In this document: piece after piece, positions 11,084 to 22,835 of the stretch
How the letters are laid out: each line of letters starts with the position of its first letter
Numbering within the stretch: the first letter of the stretch is position 1
Assembly: GCA_015680905.1 (NCBI GenBank)
Contig: CM027378.1
Location: forward strand, 40,955,001 to 41,019,000
DNA: 64,000 nt
Source of the DNA: Coptis chinensis
Lineage: Eukaryota; Streptophyta; Magnoliopsida; Ranunculales; Ranunculaceae
Reading direction: 5' to 3'
Program-made: the position numbers and the translations under genes
The notes under the pieces: model-generated
Database searches by the model: none
What the model was told of the DNA's origin: nothing
The model's input: only the letters and a program-made list of their open reading frames with translations

Positions 11084-12301
11084 TCAGGATGTGGCATCAA
11101 CAAGTTCTGATATCCATGGAAGAGGGAATGGATGTATGGGGCGTGCTTTGTTAAGATTGGTGAAGTTGATGCATACTTTCATCTTGCCATTCTTCTTCTG
11201 CACTGCTACCACGTTGGACAACCATCTAGGGTATGAAACTGGGCGAATAAAATTGACAGAGAGTAAACGATCAATCTCTTCTTTAACCTTTAGCTTTCTA
11301 TCAGGAGCCATACATCTGGGCTTTTGTCGTACAGGCTTAACACTTGTATCAATGTCAAGCTTGTGACAGGCAACATTTGGGTGTATACCTGGCATTTGCT
11401 CCAAAGACCAAGCAAAAATGTTCTTGTTCTTTCTGAGTAGAGTAACCATTTCGCTTTGTTCATTTTTTGATAGCTCGGCTGATATGAAGGTTGTTTCTTT
11501 GCTAGATTCTCCAATTTGAACTTCTAAGAGGCGGTCTATAGTCGGTGGTCCTTCACTTGATGATATGGTGAAACATATTATTTGTGGTGCGGATTGTGCT
11601 TGAATGACTTCTTGTGAATTGCTTAAAATTGTGTTTCCATGCATATCAGATTAACGGTAATCATCTAATACTTTTTCGTGACAACGGCTAGAAGCCATCT
11701 GATCTCCTCGTATTTTGCAAATTTTGTTTAGAGATGGAAATTTCACTGCTTGGTGGAGGGTAGAGACAACAACACCCATACAGTGGAGCCAATCCTTACC
11801 TAAAATTGCGTTGTAGGAAGATTTGCAGTTCATTAAAAGAAAATTAATGTTGACCGCCTTATCCATGAGTTTGACTGGTAAAGAAACTCTTCCGACCGGA
11901 GTTGCTGCTGTTCCATCAAAACCGATTATTGGGTTGTTATCTATGACAATCAAATTTTCTGAAAGTTTCATGTCATTGTAACAACCTACAAAAATTACAC
12001 TAGCAGAACTTCCAGTGTCTATCATGACACGCTGCACTCGCCATAGACCAATGTAAGCTGTTATAACGATGACATCGTAATGAGGGTGATGGATGCCAAT
12101 TAGGTCTCTGTTAGTAAAACACATTGGGCTTGGTTCGATGGTTTCTATGCGAGTTCCTTCAACAAAATCGAAGCTATTTACGTGATATAACTCACGTAAA
12201 AATCCCAACTTTTCTCTTTGCTCACATTTTTGTTTTGTGCGTGACACGTCATTGATTCTGGTGTGACCAGCTTTGATGACATTGTAACCTGAGATTGACA
12301 A
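11084..12301 (-). pseudogene. Protease and N-terminal reverse transcriptase of the Tat polyprotein
   Basis: The aspartic protease has the active-site word MIDTGSSASVIF (about 12030-11995) and the C-terminal ILGKDWL (about 11810). After a linker comes the reverse transcriptase start: QKPRCMAPDRKLKVKEEIDR, NFIRPVSYPRWLSNVV, KKNGKMKVCINFTNLN and HPFPLPWI. The two parts are in the same frame, separated only by a TAA at about 11648. They are also in frame with gag upstream and with the RT/RNase H part downstream, so the ancestor had one gag-pol frame. Confidence 0.92.
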
Positions 12302-14328
12302 ATTCTGTTGAGCACTTTTAATGCTTAAGAATTCCTCTAGCTGTCCCTTCTCTACTAGCTTTTGTATCTTTCCTCGTAAAGATCTGTATTATTCAGTTTC
12401 GTGACCAAAGTCATTGTGGAAAAGACACCATAGATTTTTATCACGCGTAGACTTTGTACCTTCGGGTAAAGGCATTGGAGGGAAAAGCAGATTGCGACTT
12501 TTAATCTTCTCATAGATTGAGGAATATTTGGTATTCAGTGGAGTGAGCTTCATTTCTTCACGAAAATTGTTGGTCTTTTTAAGATCCTGCTTCGGTTGTT
12601 GAGTTTCCATTATGCTTTGTTTCTGCTTGCTTTTGGTATTTGTAGATTCTTTTCCTCTAAAATCTTTGTCCCTTGAAGTTCGTGCTGCTGCATCTATTTC
12701 AACATTGATAAACTGTAGCTTTCGTGTGAACAAGTCAGATTTTGTCTGGGGAGGATCTCTTACCAGTGAGTTATATATTCCGATAGTATCAAAACGGAGA
12801 GCTTCTTTGAATGCATGAATGATCATCATAGCTGGCACATTTGTGACACCTGCTTGGATTTGGCAAAATTGGACAACGAATTTTGCAAGTGGTTCATCCT
12901 TCTGTTGTTTTGTGTTTAGCAAGATATTGACATCTTTAGGACGAGTCCAATTATGTTGAAATCGATCTGTGAACTGATTTGCTAACTCCTGGAAAGATTC
13001 GATATATCTAGCTGGAATTTCTGATAGCCATCGCAAAGCTTCCCCTTTTAGGGTTGCCAGAAAAAGTTTGCAGAAGAGAGCGTCATCCTTACGCCAAAGA
13101 ACTAGCCTGCTTTTGAACTCCATAACATGGTTGTTTGGATCACCTTCTGCTTCATCGTACTTAGGCAACTTTGGCTGTTTGAAACCTTCCCCGATGTTAC
13201 GATTTTGTATCGCCAGAAAAACGTCCAACGATGTCTTCATTTACGGCTAAGTCTTTCCAATGTTTTTCTTTTAGATCAGTATTATTCATTGCCTTTTTAA
13301 TGATGTCTGTAATCTGTTGTTTAGTATATGTTATTCCTGATTTGTTTGGCGACGGACGATTTGTGGTTGAACTTCTTGACCTTGTGTCACATGCGCTTGC
13401 CCCCAGTTGTTGTCCATATCTGGAAACCTTGGGTGCTCTAGACTGCGAGACCTATGACGGAAGTTTGAAATGTCTCGGTGCACTGGAGAGTAATCTATAT
13501 GATGTGTGTTATCTCTATGTCGGTCTTCCAGTTGTCTTCTGCACTGATTCCTTTCATTCAAGTCAAGTCTTAGGTCGTGATTTAGATCTTGCCTGAGGTC
13601 ATAGCTCGATTGTCCCAAGTGAGTTCTAATGTTGGGTGGTATCATCCGATTTGACCACTGTAATGTGCTGCTATCATGGCTTACGAGGTTTGTATTACCT
13701 CGGTAGTATGGTTGGTAGCTTGTTGGGTGTGAATCAGACTCCCTTGGGGAGATACGATGACTGGTATGTGACCTGTGATGTTGTCTATCACGCCTGCTAT
13801 TACGACCATTGACATCAGGAGTCCTCAATCAGTGGTTCGGAATCTTTCGCTATTGCTTTGCAAGCGATGGAATACACTGTGGTTTTCTCCAGATCTTGGG
13901 ATTCTTGATGGAATAGATGAAGCAGTATCATTGTTGTCTATCTGTACTTGCTTCCCTTCATTTATTTGCTTCTGTAAGTCCGCGTTATGCTCCTTTTCCC
14001 TTCTAGGTTTGTTATGCAGAGCCTCCAGAGTCATTTCTTCATCACCTATGTCCATATCATTTGGATCTGCAACCATATTTGCATCTACATCTGGATCTAC
14101 ATCTAGATCTACATCTGGCGAATTTGTATCATTAGGAAGAGAAGATACTGGAGCCTGTGACCTTGGAAATTTAGATCTCCGCTGTCTTGGTACTGGAAGT
14201 AACAAAGGTGGAGCATGTTAGTTTGATGCAGCTTGATCGACACGAACTTCAGCAGTTTGTTGATTGTTTCCCTCGGATGGTTGTGCTCTTGCCTGCTTGT
14301 TCGCTAGAGATCTTGCTATAGTAGCCAT
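12302..14328 (-). pseudogene. Gag region of the Tat element
   Basis: A minus-strand ATG at 14328 opens the polyprotein 50 bp inside the primer binding site. The first 500 codons are polar, with acidic (VDLDVDPDVDANMV) and R/S/H-rich parts (13828-13331). The retrotransposon gag core lies at 13240-12600 (LPKYDEAEGDPNNHVMEF, LATLKGEALRWLSEIP, FQELANQFTDRFQ). Near 12400 is a zinc-knuckle-like WCLFHNDFGHETE. Breaks are a TAA near 14220, frameshifts around 13820 and 13340-13240 (where coding continues in another frame with TYTKQQITDIIKKAM), and a TAA at about 12386. Gag would form the virus-like particle that packages the RNA. Confidence 0.9.
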
Positions 14329-14372
14329 TGACAAAGATTGAGAGAGATACGTGGAAGAGAGAACGTTAATAA

Positions 14373-14390
14373 GAACCGCATACGGCGCCA
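14373..14390 (-). other. Primer binding site of the Tat element
   Basis: On the minus strand, four bases after the 5' LTR, the sequence reads TGGCGCCGTATGCGGTTC. Its start matches the 3' end of plant tRNA-Asp, a common primer for Ty3/gypsy elements; later positions diverge, so the tRNA assignment is tentative. Confidence 0.7.
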
Positions 14391-14394
14391 ATTA

Positions 14395-14854
14395 TGTTTG
14401 GGTAAGAATTCACCAAGACACACTATTGAACCTGCAAGGGGAGATGTTGTGTAAAGAATGAGACTGTGCCTTTAATGGCTGCCTACGTATCTAGAATATG
14501 TTTCCTGAATCAAGTATCTAAAAGTGTAGTTCTTTGTTAAGTGAAGAGTCCTATTTATAGAAATAGAAAGGACTCTCACTAGATAGGACTGGTTAATTAA
14601 CACGTGACATGTGACCCACTTCGGATCGACTGGACACATGGGCCCGTCGATGTCTAACTTAACATGTGAGCCATCCAAGTAGCTAACTATAATTGTGAGC
14701 CATCCAGATGGCTAAGTGGACATGTGAGCCGTCCAAGTGGCTAACTATAATTGTGAGCCATCTAGGTGGCTAAGGATCGGTCACTTAGACTTAATGTAAA
14801 GACTAAGTCCCTAATGAAGTCGTTAGCCAGGGTACGAATGTGGAGGTACGTACA
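14395..14854 (-). repeat. 5' LTR of the Tat element (460 bp)
   Basis: It matches the LTR at 2351-2865 from TGTTTGGGTAAG to GGTACGTACA. A minus-strand TATA-like box CTATAAATAGG at 14550-14560 would lie upstream of the transcription start. Fewer copies of the GTGAGCC subrepeat (14660-14775) explain the shorter length. Confidence 0.95.
14550..14560 (-). promoter_or_regulatory. Predicted TATA box of the Tat 5' LTR promoter
   Basis: CTATAAATAGG on the minus strand, upstream of gag and conserved in both LTRs. Transcription start not determined. Confidence 0.6.
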
Positions 14855-15336
14855 GTAATCTTAAAAAATAGTTAACAGAAAATCGTTAACTAGACGCAAC
14901 TGTATCGAAATAACCTCAACGAATAGTTAACGAGAAATTGGAAAGTGAATGCAAATGCATCGAACTAACCTTAAAAAATAATTAATGAGAAATCGGAAGC
15001 CTTAAAGAATAATTAACGAGAAATGGGAAACTGGATGCAACTACATTGAACTAGCGTAAAAAAATAATTAACTGGAGAAATTGGAAACTGGATGCAACTG
15101 CATTGAACTAACCTCATAAAATAATTAATGAGAATTCAGAAACTGGATGCAAATACGTTGAACTAACCTCAAAGAATAAAAAACTTGATACAAATGTATC
15201 GAGCTAACCTTAAAGAATAATTAACGGGAAATAAGCAACTGGAGGCAAATGCATTTAACTAATCTCAAATAATAATTAATAGGAAATTGGAAACGGGGTG
15301 CAAATGCAAATGCAAATACATTGAACTAATCTCAAA
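14855..15336. repeat. Satellite array, block 2
   Basis: The block begins with the second GTAAT copy and continues with monomer 6 of the higher-order unit, exactly where block 1 stopped (monomer 5). Monomers 7 to 14 follow in the expected order, including short monomers 8 (near 14990) and 12 (near 15170). It ends in monomer 14 at the LINE junction. Confidence 0.93.
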
Positions 15337-15342
15337 TGTGTT

Positions 15343-17681
15343 TCAAGGGTGGTTCTTCCAACATTGTTGGGCTATTGTTAAAACTGATGTATGTTATGCG
15401 TTGCAATCTTTCTTCCTGGACCCAAGAATTCCTAAAGGTTTCAATTCAAACTTCATAACTCTCATCCCCTAAAGAGACTAATGCTTCGAAACTGGGTGAA
15501 TTCAGACCTATTTGTATGAGAATTTTTGTTATGAAAGCTATATCTAAAGTGTTGCAGCTGAGAATCAATTCCATTTCCAGCAAGTTGATCTCCCTTGAAC
15601 AGATGGGCTTTCTACCAAGCAGAACCATCCACTCGAGTATTGGACTTGCATCTGAGATGGTGAATGAACTATCCACCAAAAGATTTGTAGAAAATGTGGC
15701 TTTGAAAATCGATATCTCTCAGGCTTATGACACCTTAAGTTGGGCTTTCTCTGGGATGTCCTACGAAAATTTGGGTTCTCTGAGATTATCATTAACTGGA
15801 TATCGAGCATTATGAGTTCTGCAAACCTCTCTATCCTTATCAACGGAGGACCGTGTGGTTTCTTTAAAGGTGGAAAGAGGGGTGAGACAGGGCGACCCTC
15901 TATCACCTATTCTTTTTGCTTTAACAGAAGATGTCTTGAGCAGAGGAATCTCCAAACTTCACGCTCAACATAAAATTCTTCCGATGCTCACTCTCAAAGG
16001 TCACAAATGCCTTAGTCACCTTCTCTTTGCAGATGATATTCTTATTTTCTTCAATGGTCATATGAGAAGCATTAGGCAGACTTCTGATTTTCTTCAGAGA
16101 TATCAAGAGGTAGTTGGGCAAAATGTTAACAAAGTCAAGAGCAAACTACTAATGGGTGGCATGTCACTTGCTAGGAGAAGAGCTATTACAATAGAAATAG
16201 GGATTGAAGAAGGATGCTTCCCAGAGAAGTATCTAGGCGTACCCCTTGTTAAAGGGAAAGCTACGAGAGCAAATGCTTGCTCTTTACTCGACAATATCAG
16301 GAAACAGCTGGCCAACTGGAGAGGCAGGTTGCTATCCTTCCAAGGAAGATGTGTTCTAATCAAACCAGTGATTTCTAGTTTCCCCATACACAATATGTCG
16401 ACCTACAAATGGCCAATATCTCTTATTAAAGAGGCAGAGTGTGCTATGAGCAATTTCTTATGGTCAGGAGATTTACAAAAGAAGAAAGTTGTTATCATCA
16501 GTTGGGATAAAGTATGCAAACCTTATAAAGAGGGTGGCTTGGGCATTCGAAAACTGAGGGAAGTTAATATGGCAATGTTAATGAAACTGGCATGGTCCTT
16601 CAGGTCTGGATATGATGCTTTCTCTTCCTTCATGAGACTGAAGTTCCTTTCTAAGGAAGGTGCCTTTATAAACTACTACAAGCCATCTTCTGTTTGGCCA
16701 GGTATTAAGAAAGCTCTACAGGAGATTGACACAAAATGTCAATGGGTCATTGGAAATGGTGAAAAGATTGATTTGTGGAGGGATTATTGGGCAGGGAAAC
16801 ATTCCATTCAAAAGGGTCTGAACTTACCAGACCATGCTCTGAAAGGATGCACTCTTAAACTCGAAAGACTTATTCAAGGTCCTATTCTCAGGTGCCCGAC
16901 CCACATTACACAATTACTGCACCTTGTTGGACTTAGCCTCCATGATGTGAAGAAAACCACTGATGAGGACTACTTGGTTTGGTGGCCCGATATTAAAGGA
17001 CAATCCTTTGCTCAAGGTGCATTCCAGGAAATCAAATTCAAGAGGCCTAAAGTATACTGGTACAAACATGTATGGAATTCCTACATACATCCCAAACATG
17101 CAGGCACAATTTGGAAACTCTGCTAAAAAGCTACTGCTACAGATGAGAACATCAAGAAAAGGGGAGTCAATATCGTGTTTAAGTGTACACATTGTAGCGC
17201 TCAAGAAGAGTCTCTTATTCACCTTCTTTAGGAGTGTGTTTTTGCTAAAGAAATGTGGAATTGGCTAGTTGGAAAATTCAAGCTTAGAGGGACATTCACC
17301 AACATGAAGGAAGCCATTAAACTGAGTAAGAATAGAAGCCCAAGAGTTGTACATCTATGGACTGCTGTAGTTTTTGGAGGCATGACCGGCTTATGGAAAC
17401 ATAGGAACATGATTTTCTTTCAAGATAAAGCAGTATCAAAAGCCTTTTGTGAAGGTATTGTAAGATCACATATCATCACAACTTCTTACCTCTCAAAAGG
17501 ACACATGGAGCCATCTGATGCCGGAATTTTGAACGAATGGGGTATCCATATGAATGTTGCTGTTGCGAGAAGAAAGATTCAATGTATTTGGATACCACCA
17601 GCCATATCACAAGTGAAACTCAACACTGACGGTGCAGCTAGAGGCAATCCTAGGCTTGGTGGGTTTGGAGTATCTTTTTGA
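15343..17681 (+). pseudogene. LINE ORF2: reverse transcriptase and zinc-finger region
   Basis: The frame starts in the RT fingers (FFQHCW, PKGFNSNFITLIP). RT motifs follow in order: QMGFLPSRTIHSSI, KIDISQAYDTL with the first catalytic aspartate, VRQGDPLSPILFAL, and LLFADDILIF with the catalytic FADD. The thumb (YLGVPL, ANWRGRLLSFQGR, NFLWSG, GGLGIRKL) leads to the zf-RVT module (HPKHAGTIW, CTHCSAQEESLIHLL) near 17090-17230. Stops occur at about 15469, 17124, 17230 and 17679. Two compensating frameshifts lie near 15750 and 15870. In active relatives this protein nicks DNA and copies its own RNA at the site; this copy cannot. Confidence 0.92.
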
Positions 17682-17948
17682 GACCACAATGGCAACTTCC
17701 TATATGTTCTTGGTGGAGGATTGGGCGACACTACATGTTATCTAGCCGAATGCACATCCATAGTCGAAGGGGTGGAGGCAGCCTTGTCAAGGGGATGGAC
17801 TAACCTGTGGGTGGAATCCGACTCATCGACAGCGGTAACTGCTACCAACTCATTATCTATGCCATGGGAACTTCTCAACAGATGGAAACTATGCTCTCGT
17901 GCTTGTTCTTCCTTGAGAGTGACTCATACTTGGAAGGAAGCCAACCAA
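17580..17948 (+). pseudogene. LINE RNase H domain, 5' part
   Basis: This plant LINE-type RNase H (RVT_3 family) shows LNTDGAARGNPRLGGFG (first acidic residue), AECTSIVEGVEAAL (second) and WVESDSSTAV (third). A TGA follows FGVSF at 17679. The reading frame reaches THTWKEANQ at 17928-17948, where the CACTA element begins; the final conserved AAD lies at 36134-36145. Confidence 0.9.
17946..17948. other. CACTA target site duplication CAA (left copy)
   Basis: CAA directly precedes the terminal CACTA and recurs at 36134-36136 right after the other end. Three-base duplications are standard for CACTA transposons. Removing the element and one CAA restores the LINE reading frame across the join. Confidence 0.93.
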
Positions 17949-18300
17949 CACTACAAGAAACAGGGTCTTTGGCGACAAAAGTTTTAGCGACGACAGTATA
18001 TCGTAGCCAATGGTCACTTTTGGCGACGTTTTTAATCGTTGCCCATACTATTCTAACTTGCTTTTGAAAAATATTTTTGTCGACGTTTTTAGCGTAGCCA
18101 AAAAGTGGCAATCATTATTTGTAGAACGAAAATAGAATTTTGGCGACGGAAAGTCAACGATAAAATTGATTTTTTTCTATTTAGCTACGTTTTTTAAGCG
18201 TTGGTGATTGTATTTCATTACCGACGCGTTTTTGAACCATTGCTACTAATGGGATTTCAACCACGTAAAATATACGCCGCTAATTCACTTTATAATTTAG
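17949..18300. repeat. Left terminal inverted repeat and subterminal repeats of the CACTA element
   Basis: The 32-bp inverted repeat (17949-17980) is followed by repeated words such as TTGGCGACG, TAGCGACGA and GACGTTTTTA in both orientations, matching the right end. In En/Spm elements such motifs bind the tnpA product. Confidence 0.85.
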
Positions 18301-19689
18301 TTTATATCTAATTAGTTTAGTGACAAAATTTTTTTTATATATGGCGCTATATTTTTTTCGTCGAGCCCGCTATATTTTTTAGTCTGTTGCCCCATTGTTT
18401 TAAGAAAAAACACAAAGAAAAATTAAATAGGAAACCTAAGTCTCCAAAATAGAAAATAACCAAGTTTAAAACCCGACTTTCCTCCCCTTCTCCCACACTC
18501 ATCTTTCTCAATACTGAATCGCGGCAACCATACGAATCAATACACCAACCTTTGGCTTGAGGTGGCTAAAGGTGATCGAGGTTATTTCAATCCCAACTAC
18601 CGAAACCCACCTTACCTTAATATTGGTTATCCGATAAAACATTGTTTCGCGGGTTATTACACAAAGATAGGAGTTCTCGATTAGCCTTGCTAACAAAAGG
18701 TGGAGAGCATTAACTTCCCCTGTACATTGGCGGTAAAATCAAACTTCATTATCAATTGGTACACTTTACACTCTCGCTCATCTTCTAGAAACCTTAAATT
18801 AACCTATGAACTGTTTTTATGAAGAGAGGCTTGACTAGTTTTGTATTGTTGTGTTAGTTTGACATCCTTTCCTTACTGTTTGATAAAATGCTTTATAGAA
18901 ATTGTCTTTCTTTTTGCCGCTCATATCTTTGTGATGTTCTATCAAAGACAGGTTGGGTTGGGTCCAATCGCTATCAAAGAAAAATAAAATGGCATGGCAG
19001 TTGGGTTGGAATCAACTGCCGATCCTTTTGAATTGAAAGAATATTCTTGTTTTAGAGATTGAGATAAATAGCATTATCTTTCTTTGCCAGCTCATATGCT
19101 GTGATGTTCTCTCTTTGTTTTTGTTGATCCTAATATCTAATATCTAATCCTAATATCTAATTAGCCCCTAAGCAAAAGCCCAATACCAATACTCTAAACC
19201 TAGCTTTTTGTATGGGGCGCAAAAGGGTGGTACTCGAGTAGTAGAGAATACTTGTTTGGGCTGTGATTGGCAACACATTCGAGATGGAACATTATCTGTG
19301 TGTGGGTGGGATTTTATATTCAGATTTTCGATTGCTATCTACACTTTGTTTATTGCATTTGGAAAGAAGTGCGATCACTAGTTCTTGATTAAGGCAAGGA
19401 ACACATTTTTTAAGAACTTGAAGTCTTTTTTTTCACCGAGGGGGATTATATGTTAGTCTTTGATCCTAGAGTATTGAATTGGCATGGTAAAGATTTATGA
19501 AACAAAAGGTTAGTATCTCCTAGGTGTAGGTCTAATAATCTGTTGAGCCCATTCTCTTTAGGCGTAGGCTTCCCTTCCGGCCTAGTAGGATTCTTCTTGC
19601 TACTCCATCAAGATGGTCGTGCCACACTGTCTTGCTTGATTCATGTAGGATGGGTTGGTTAAAGGCGAAGCAGGTTATAAAGAATCCAT
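18301..19689. other. AT-rich CACTA interior without recognisable genes
   Basis: No coding signal is seen. A small simple repeat (TAATATCTAATCC-like) lies at 19128-19165. The stretch could include the element's promoter, but nothing in the sequence proves this. Confidence 0.35.
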
Positions 19690-20860
19690 TCAATTAGATG
19701 CGGTTCATTGGCGTTGCCCTTTCCACTCCTTTACCTCTTTTTAATCGGGGCCGGAGGCGGTTGAACTCAAAGTCTCTGAAGCGAGCTCTTTTTGTCTCCG
19801 ATTCCTTTCAGCCGAACTACCTTTCCTCTGAAGGAATGGCGGAACCGGGACTTCTTCATCTGAGCGTACTTCCATCTGCTTCGAAAGTGCGGTTGAAGTA
19901 GAGTCGGTAAGCCCAGTTGTTGATGAATTATACTTGTCCCCGAATCAATGAAAGGGGCTAAGCGCCACTCGAAGTCGAGTCTTCCCGCCGGTCGAAGATG
20001 AGGTCAGCGCCCTTTTCCTCTTTTTATTGACCGATCCGCTGGACAAGTGGGTGATAGATCCCGGTCTATCTCAGTAGTCTCTGGTGGCCTCGAGGAGTCC
20101 GAGAAAGCTGCCCTTCTTTCATTCCCATCCTCGGGTAGGTCAATCTTACCCGTCGCCACGGCTGTTGAATGAATTCCGTTGCCCGCCTAGGAATCCGCTA
20201 TTTTTTCCGTTGGGCTTGGGGGCGCTAATGCTTCTCCCCACCGAGCTCTGCACCCGCTTCGTTCCCACAGGGGATTGGCGTAGGCGTAGGAAGGAAAGTG
20301 GGCCAGTCGGTTCAGGTGAAAGACTTTTCCCCTCGAAGGATAACCCCATTCCATGCTCTAAGCCGATAGTCGAGTGGCTTTACGCCCCTGCACCTCTTTA
20401 AATTCCCCGTGTTGGTGGGTCCCTTAGCAGCTTTTCCAACTCCCTATCTTCTGTATCGTTATCTCGAGAAAGAGACATGGCATGGAAGGGAGGATCGGTT
20501 CGGTGAAGACTCATCCGAGTATGCCTCATATGTCTTTGGCAAAGTCGAAGTTCTTTTCTTCTTCATCGGGAAACCGCTCAACCTCAAGGTTGGGAAAAAT
20601 CCCTCTACCCCAACCGAATGAATGGCGGGATTTAATCTCTAAAGATAAGGTCTTCTTCCACGATATACCATTTCGGGCTTCCATTTCACCGCTCGGTTTT
20701 GAGAGTACTATGACCCGACTCTGTTTATCTATCCCTTTCCGGCTTCGGTGTTGGAGGATTGCTAACCCAACTCTTTGAATCTCGACTAAGCCTATTCCCC
20801 GAAAGTACCGCTTGCTAACTACACGCTAACGCGGAACTTGATTCATCTCCTCAATGAGGA
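19690..20860. other. Probable plant mitochondrial DNA segment inside the CACTA element
   Basis: GC content rises sharply relative to the surroundings. The style changes to the evenly mixed, CTTTCC/GGAAAG-rich sequence typical of angiosperm mitochondrial intergenic DNA (for example GGTCTATCTCAGTAGTC and CCCTCGAAGGATAACCCC). Open frames in it (for example 20084-20401) have no recognisable domain and look incidental. No mitochondrial gene was recognised, so the origin rests on composition and word use only. The segment abuts the ABCB fragment at about 20865. Confidence 0.5.
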
Positions 20861-20867
20861 GCTCGCT

Positions 20868-21840
20868 TCATCCAAAGAATAAAATAGGTGCATTCTTTAG
20901 TACCACTTTCGTGCAATAGTAATTCTTTGCTTCGTCCGGTGTTAAATCTACACCCCTCATGCCGATATGTGTCATAACCATGCGGCAAGCGGTGATGAAA
21001 TGGTGCGCGATTTGCAATTCTTCTTTCCTTTTCATCTCGGCCTCAGGTTGCATTATGCCTAGCATAGATAATGTTCTCCCTTATGGTTGTTGAGAAAATG
21101 ATGGGTTCCTCGCTGAATAAGACCAAGGTGGTTCCTCAACCATCTAAGATTACACAAATTTCAAGTCCCGCCATCCAAAAGAACTTGGCCAAAGAATCGG
21201 ATCATAAAACCTTTCTATCAATGAGATTATAGTGCTCTTTCCAGGCCCGAACTCCCACTTTCATCTGCTATTGTTTGTCCTCCACTAACTTTGAGACTAA
21301 AGTTGCTCAATATCATCATCTCTCGACGAGTTGGATAACGTAAATCAACATTTTTCAACTCAATACTTCCAAATACGTTAGGAGGTTTCCGTCCCGAGTT
21401 GTCGCCCTGGATCAATCTTGGGCACCGCGGTCTATGATCTCAAACACCTGAAGTGAGAGACTTCCGCCCGTTTAAGTATATATGGAGCCAGGCCCAAAAG
21501 GTTCCACCGAGCAAAAAGCCGCAAAACGAAATATTGTGTATTCCTTCAAGGCCGTTGAGAGATCGATATTGCCATTTTTACGAGAGAACGCAGATGAATC
21601 GTCGAGACGGGAGCATTACACGCTAAAAGCAAGAACTGTGAAAACCCAAGGCTAAACCAATACCCATCACATGCGAGGAAACTCTGCTTTGAATTTTTTT
21701 TTTTGCAAGCTGGAATCTGTAGAGCTCCATGACCTTATTACCAAAGACAAAACGCCACCACGCGGTGTAAATGTTTCTCCCAAAGATCCTCAAGGACAAG
21801 TGATGTTTCTCATTTTCCTCTAAAAGCACCATTTTCTTGA
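20868..21840 (-). pseudogene. ABC transporter B-family (ABCB6/ABCB20-like) gene fragment captured in the CACTA element
   Basis: Reading down the minus strand, pieces match the second half of plant full-size ABCB transporters. Within the second membrane domain these are GNKVMELYRFQLAK and MGIGLALGF, then ACNA, ALKEYTIF, VEPFG and VFEIIDR. Entry to the second nucleotide-binding domain follows (KPPNVFGSIELKNVDLRYPT and NFSLKVSGGQT). The region past the missing Walker A has HHFITA, THIGMRGVDLTP and VVLKNAPIL, the strand before Walker B. The phosphate loop and the sequence between about 21225 and 21065 are damaged, and the frame changes several times. Such proteins export substrates such as auxin at the plasma membrane; this fragment cannot. 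Wording is closest, as I recognise it, to the ABCB6/ABCB20 subgroup. Confidence 0.8.
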
Positions 21841-22835
21841 TCGTACTTCTAACATTCTCATCGCCTACTACCCCTCTCTCGTTGTTGAATCCCTTTGGCC
21901 CAAGAAAGCCCGCTTATGTGCCCCACCAGCTCCATAAAGTTTGTTCCTCAAATGTTGTTAGTTCTTTTGTTTGGCCGAATCACGAGATATGTGGAGGCCC
22001 CTCGCTAAATGCTTCATTAAAGAGGATCCCGGTCTGCATCGATTGGAATCCGGGCATCCAAGACGAAAATGCCATCGGCCATAACTATCACTATCGCAAA
22101 ACAAAGATGTCATAAAATCTAGCCAAGGAAACCACGGATCCCACATTACAATGGGATTGCGAGACGGTCTAAACACTGGGCAATTGATATCGGCCATATC
22201 CGGTAGGGATGAATGCCAAGACGCTTGAGAGAAGATCCATAGCTTTTAATGCCGTGAATTTCAGCAAGATCGACAATTACCAATGACGGTGAACACAATG
22301 ACAAAGAATTGAACAAGCCGGTAATATATGTCTTTTTTTCTTCATATTTTTCCCGAAAGCGTAAGATACGATTATATAAATCCGACTCACGCAAACACAT
22401 AAATCCAGGATAGCAAGTAAACAAAAATGCTGGTGCTTCCATTGGCAATGCCAAGGCGGTAGACAATCCCAAACTGAAAAAAGAAGAAACGGAGATCTAG
22501 AATGATCTCTGAAAGCTTCCCACAGAAACCGGTTTAAAAACTTGGGCCCAAAGCCCAACTAAGGGTCGTCTCCTTCACCAGCTCCCTCCACCACCAGCCA
22601 CCACCGGATCGGTCAGAATCTCGACAGTAATGTCTCTGTTAGATAAAACTTAACGTAGAGAATCAATCATATGTTTCTCGTGCAAACCTTTACATCAACA
22701 AACCACAAAGTTTGCATGCATTTCGTCATTATGTTCTAGATGCACCATGTTTTCGAACTGAGCCAGTAATTTACTCCATGGATGTTGTAAAAGAGAAATT
22801 CAGAATGACAAAAGCTCCATCTATGATTAATCCTC
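21841..22835. other. Cargo region upstream of the ABCB fragment, not identified
   Basis: The sequence is less AT-rich than the rest of the CACTA element and has minus-strand frames (22146-22472, 22277-22558) without stops over about 100 codons. Their translations show no domain I recognise. They may be further decayed exons or introns of the captured transporter gene. Confidence 0.3.

Larger units (their letters stand above)
2351..14854 (-). mobile_element. Ty3/gypsy LTR retrotransposon, Tat lineage, inserted in the satellite
   Basis: A 12.5-kb element lies between two related LTRs (515 and 460 bp) that begin TG and end CA, with a 5-bp target duplication. Its genes run on the minus strand: gag, protease, reverse transcriptase, two RNase H domains and integrase. 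Between integrase and its 3' LTR is a long extra region (2866-8010) holding a 44-bp minisatellite, host gene fragments and an antisense multi-exon gene. A second, archaeal-type RNase H, a long variable 3' region and an antisense ORF are known hallmarks of Tat-lineage elements (Ogre, Grande and Retand relatives). The coding region has several stops and frameshifts, so this copy is non-autonomous. Confidence 0.93.

Noticed and set aside
11091-11366. Plus-strand ORF of 91 codons in the Tat element
   Set aside because: It is the shadow of the reverse transcriptase on the minus strand.
20084-20401. Proline/arginine-rich 105-codon ORF as a host gene
   Set aside because: It is in the GC-rich mitochondrial-looking segment, has no recognisable domain, and similar open frames occur on the other strand.
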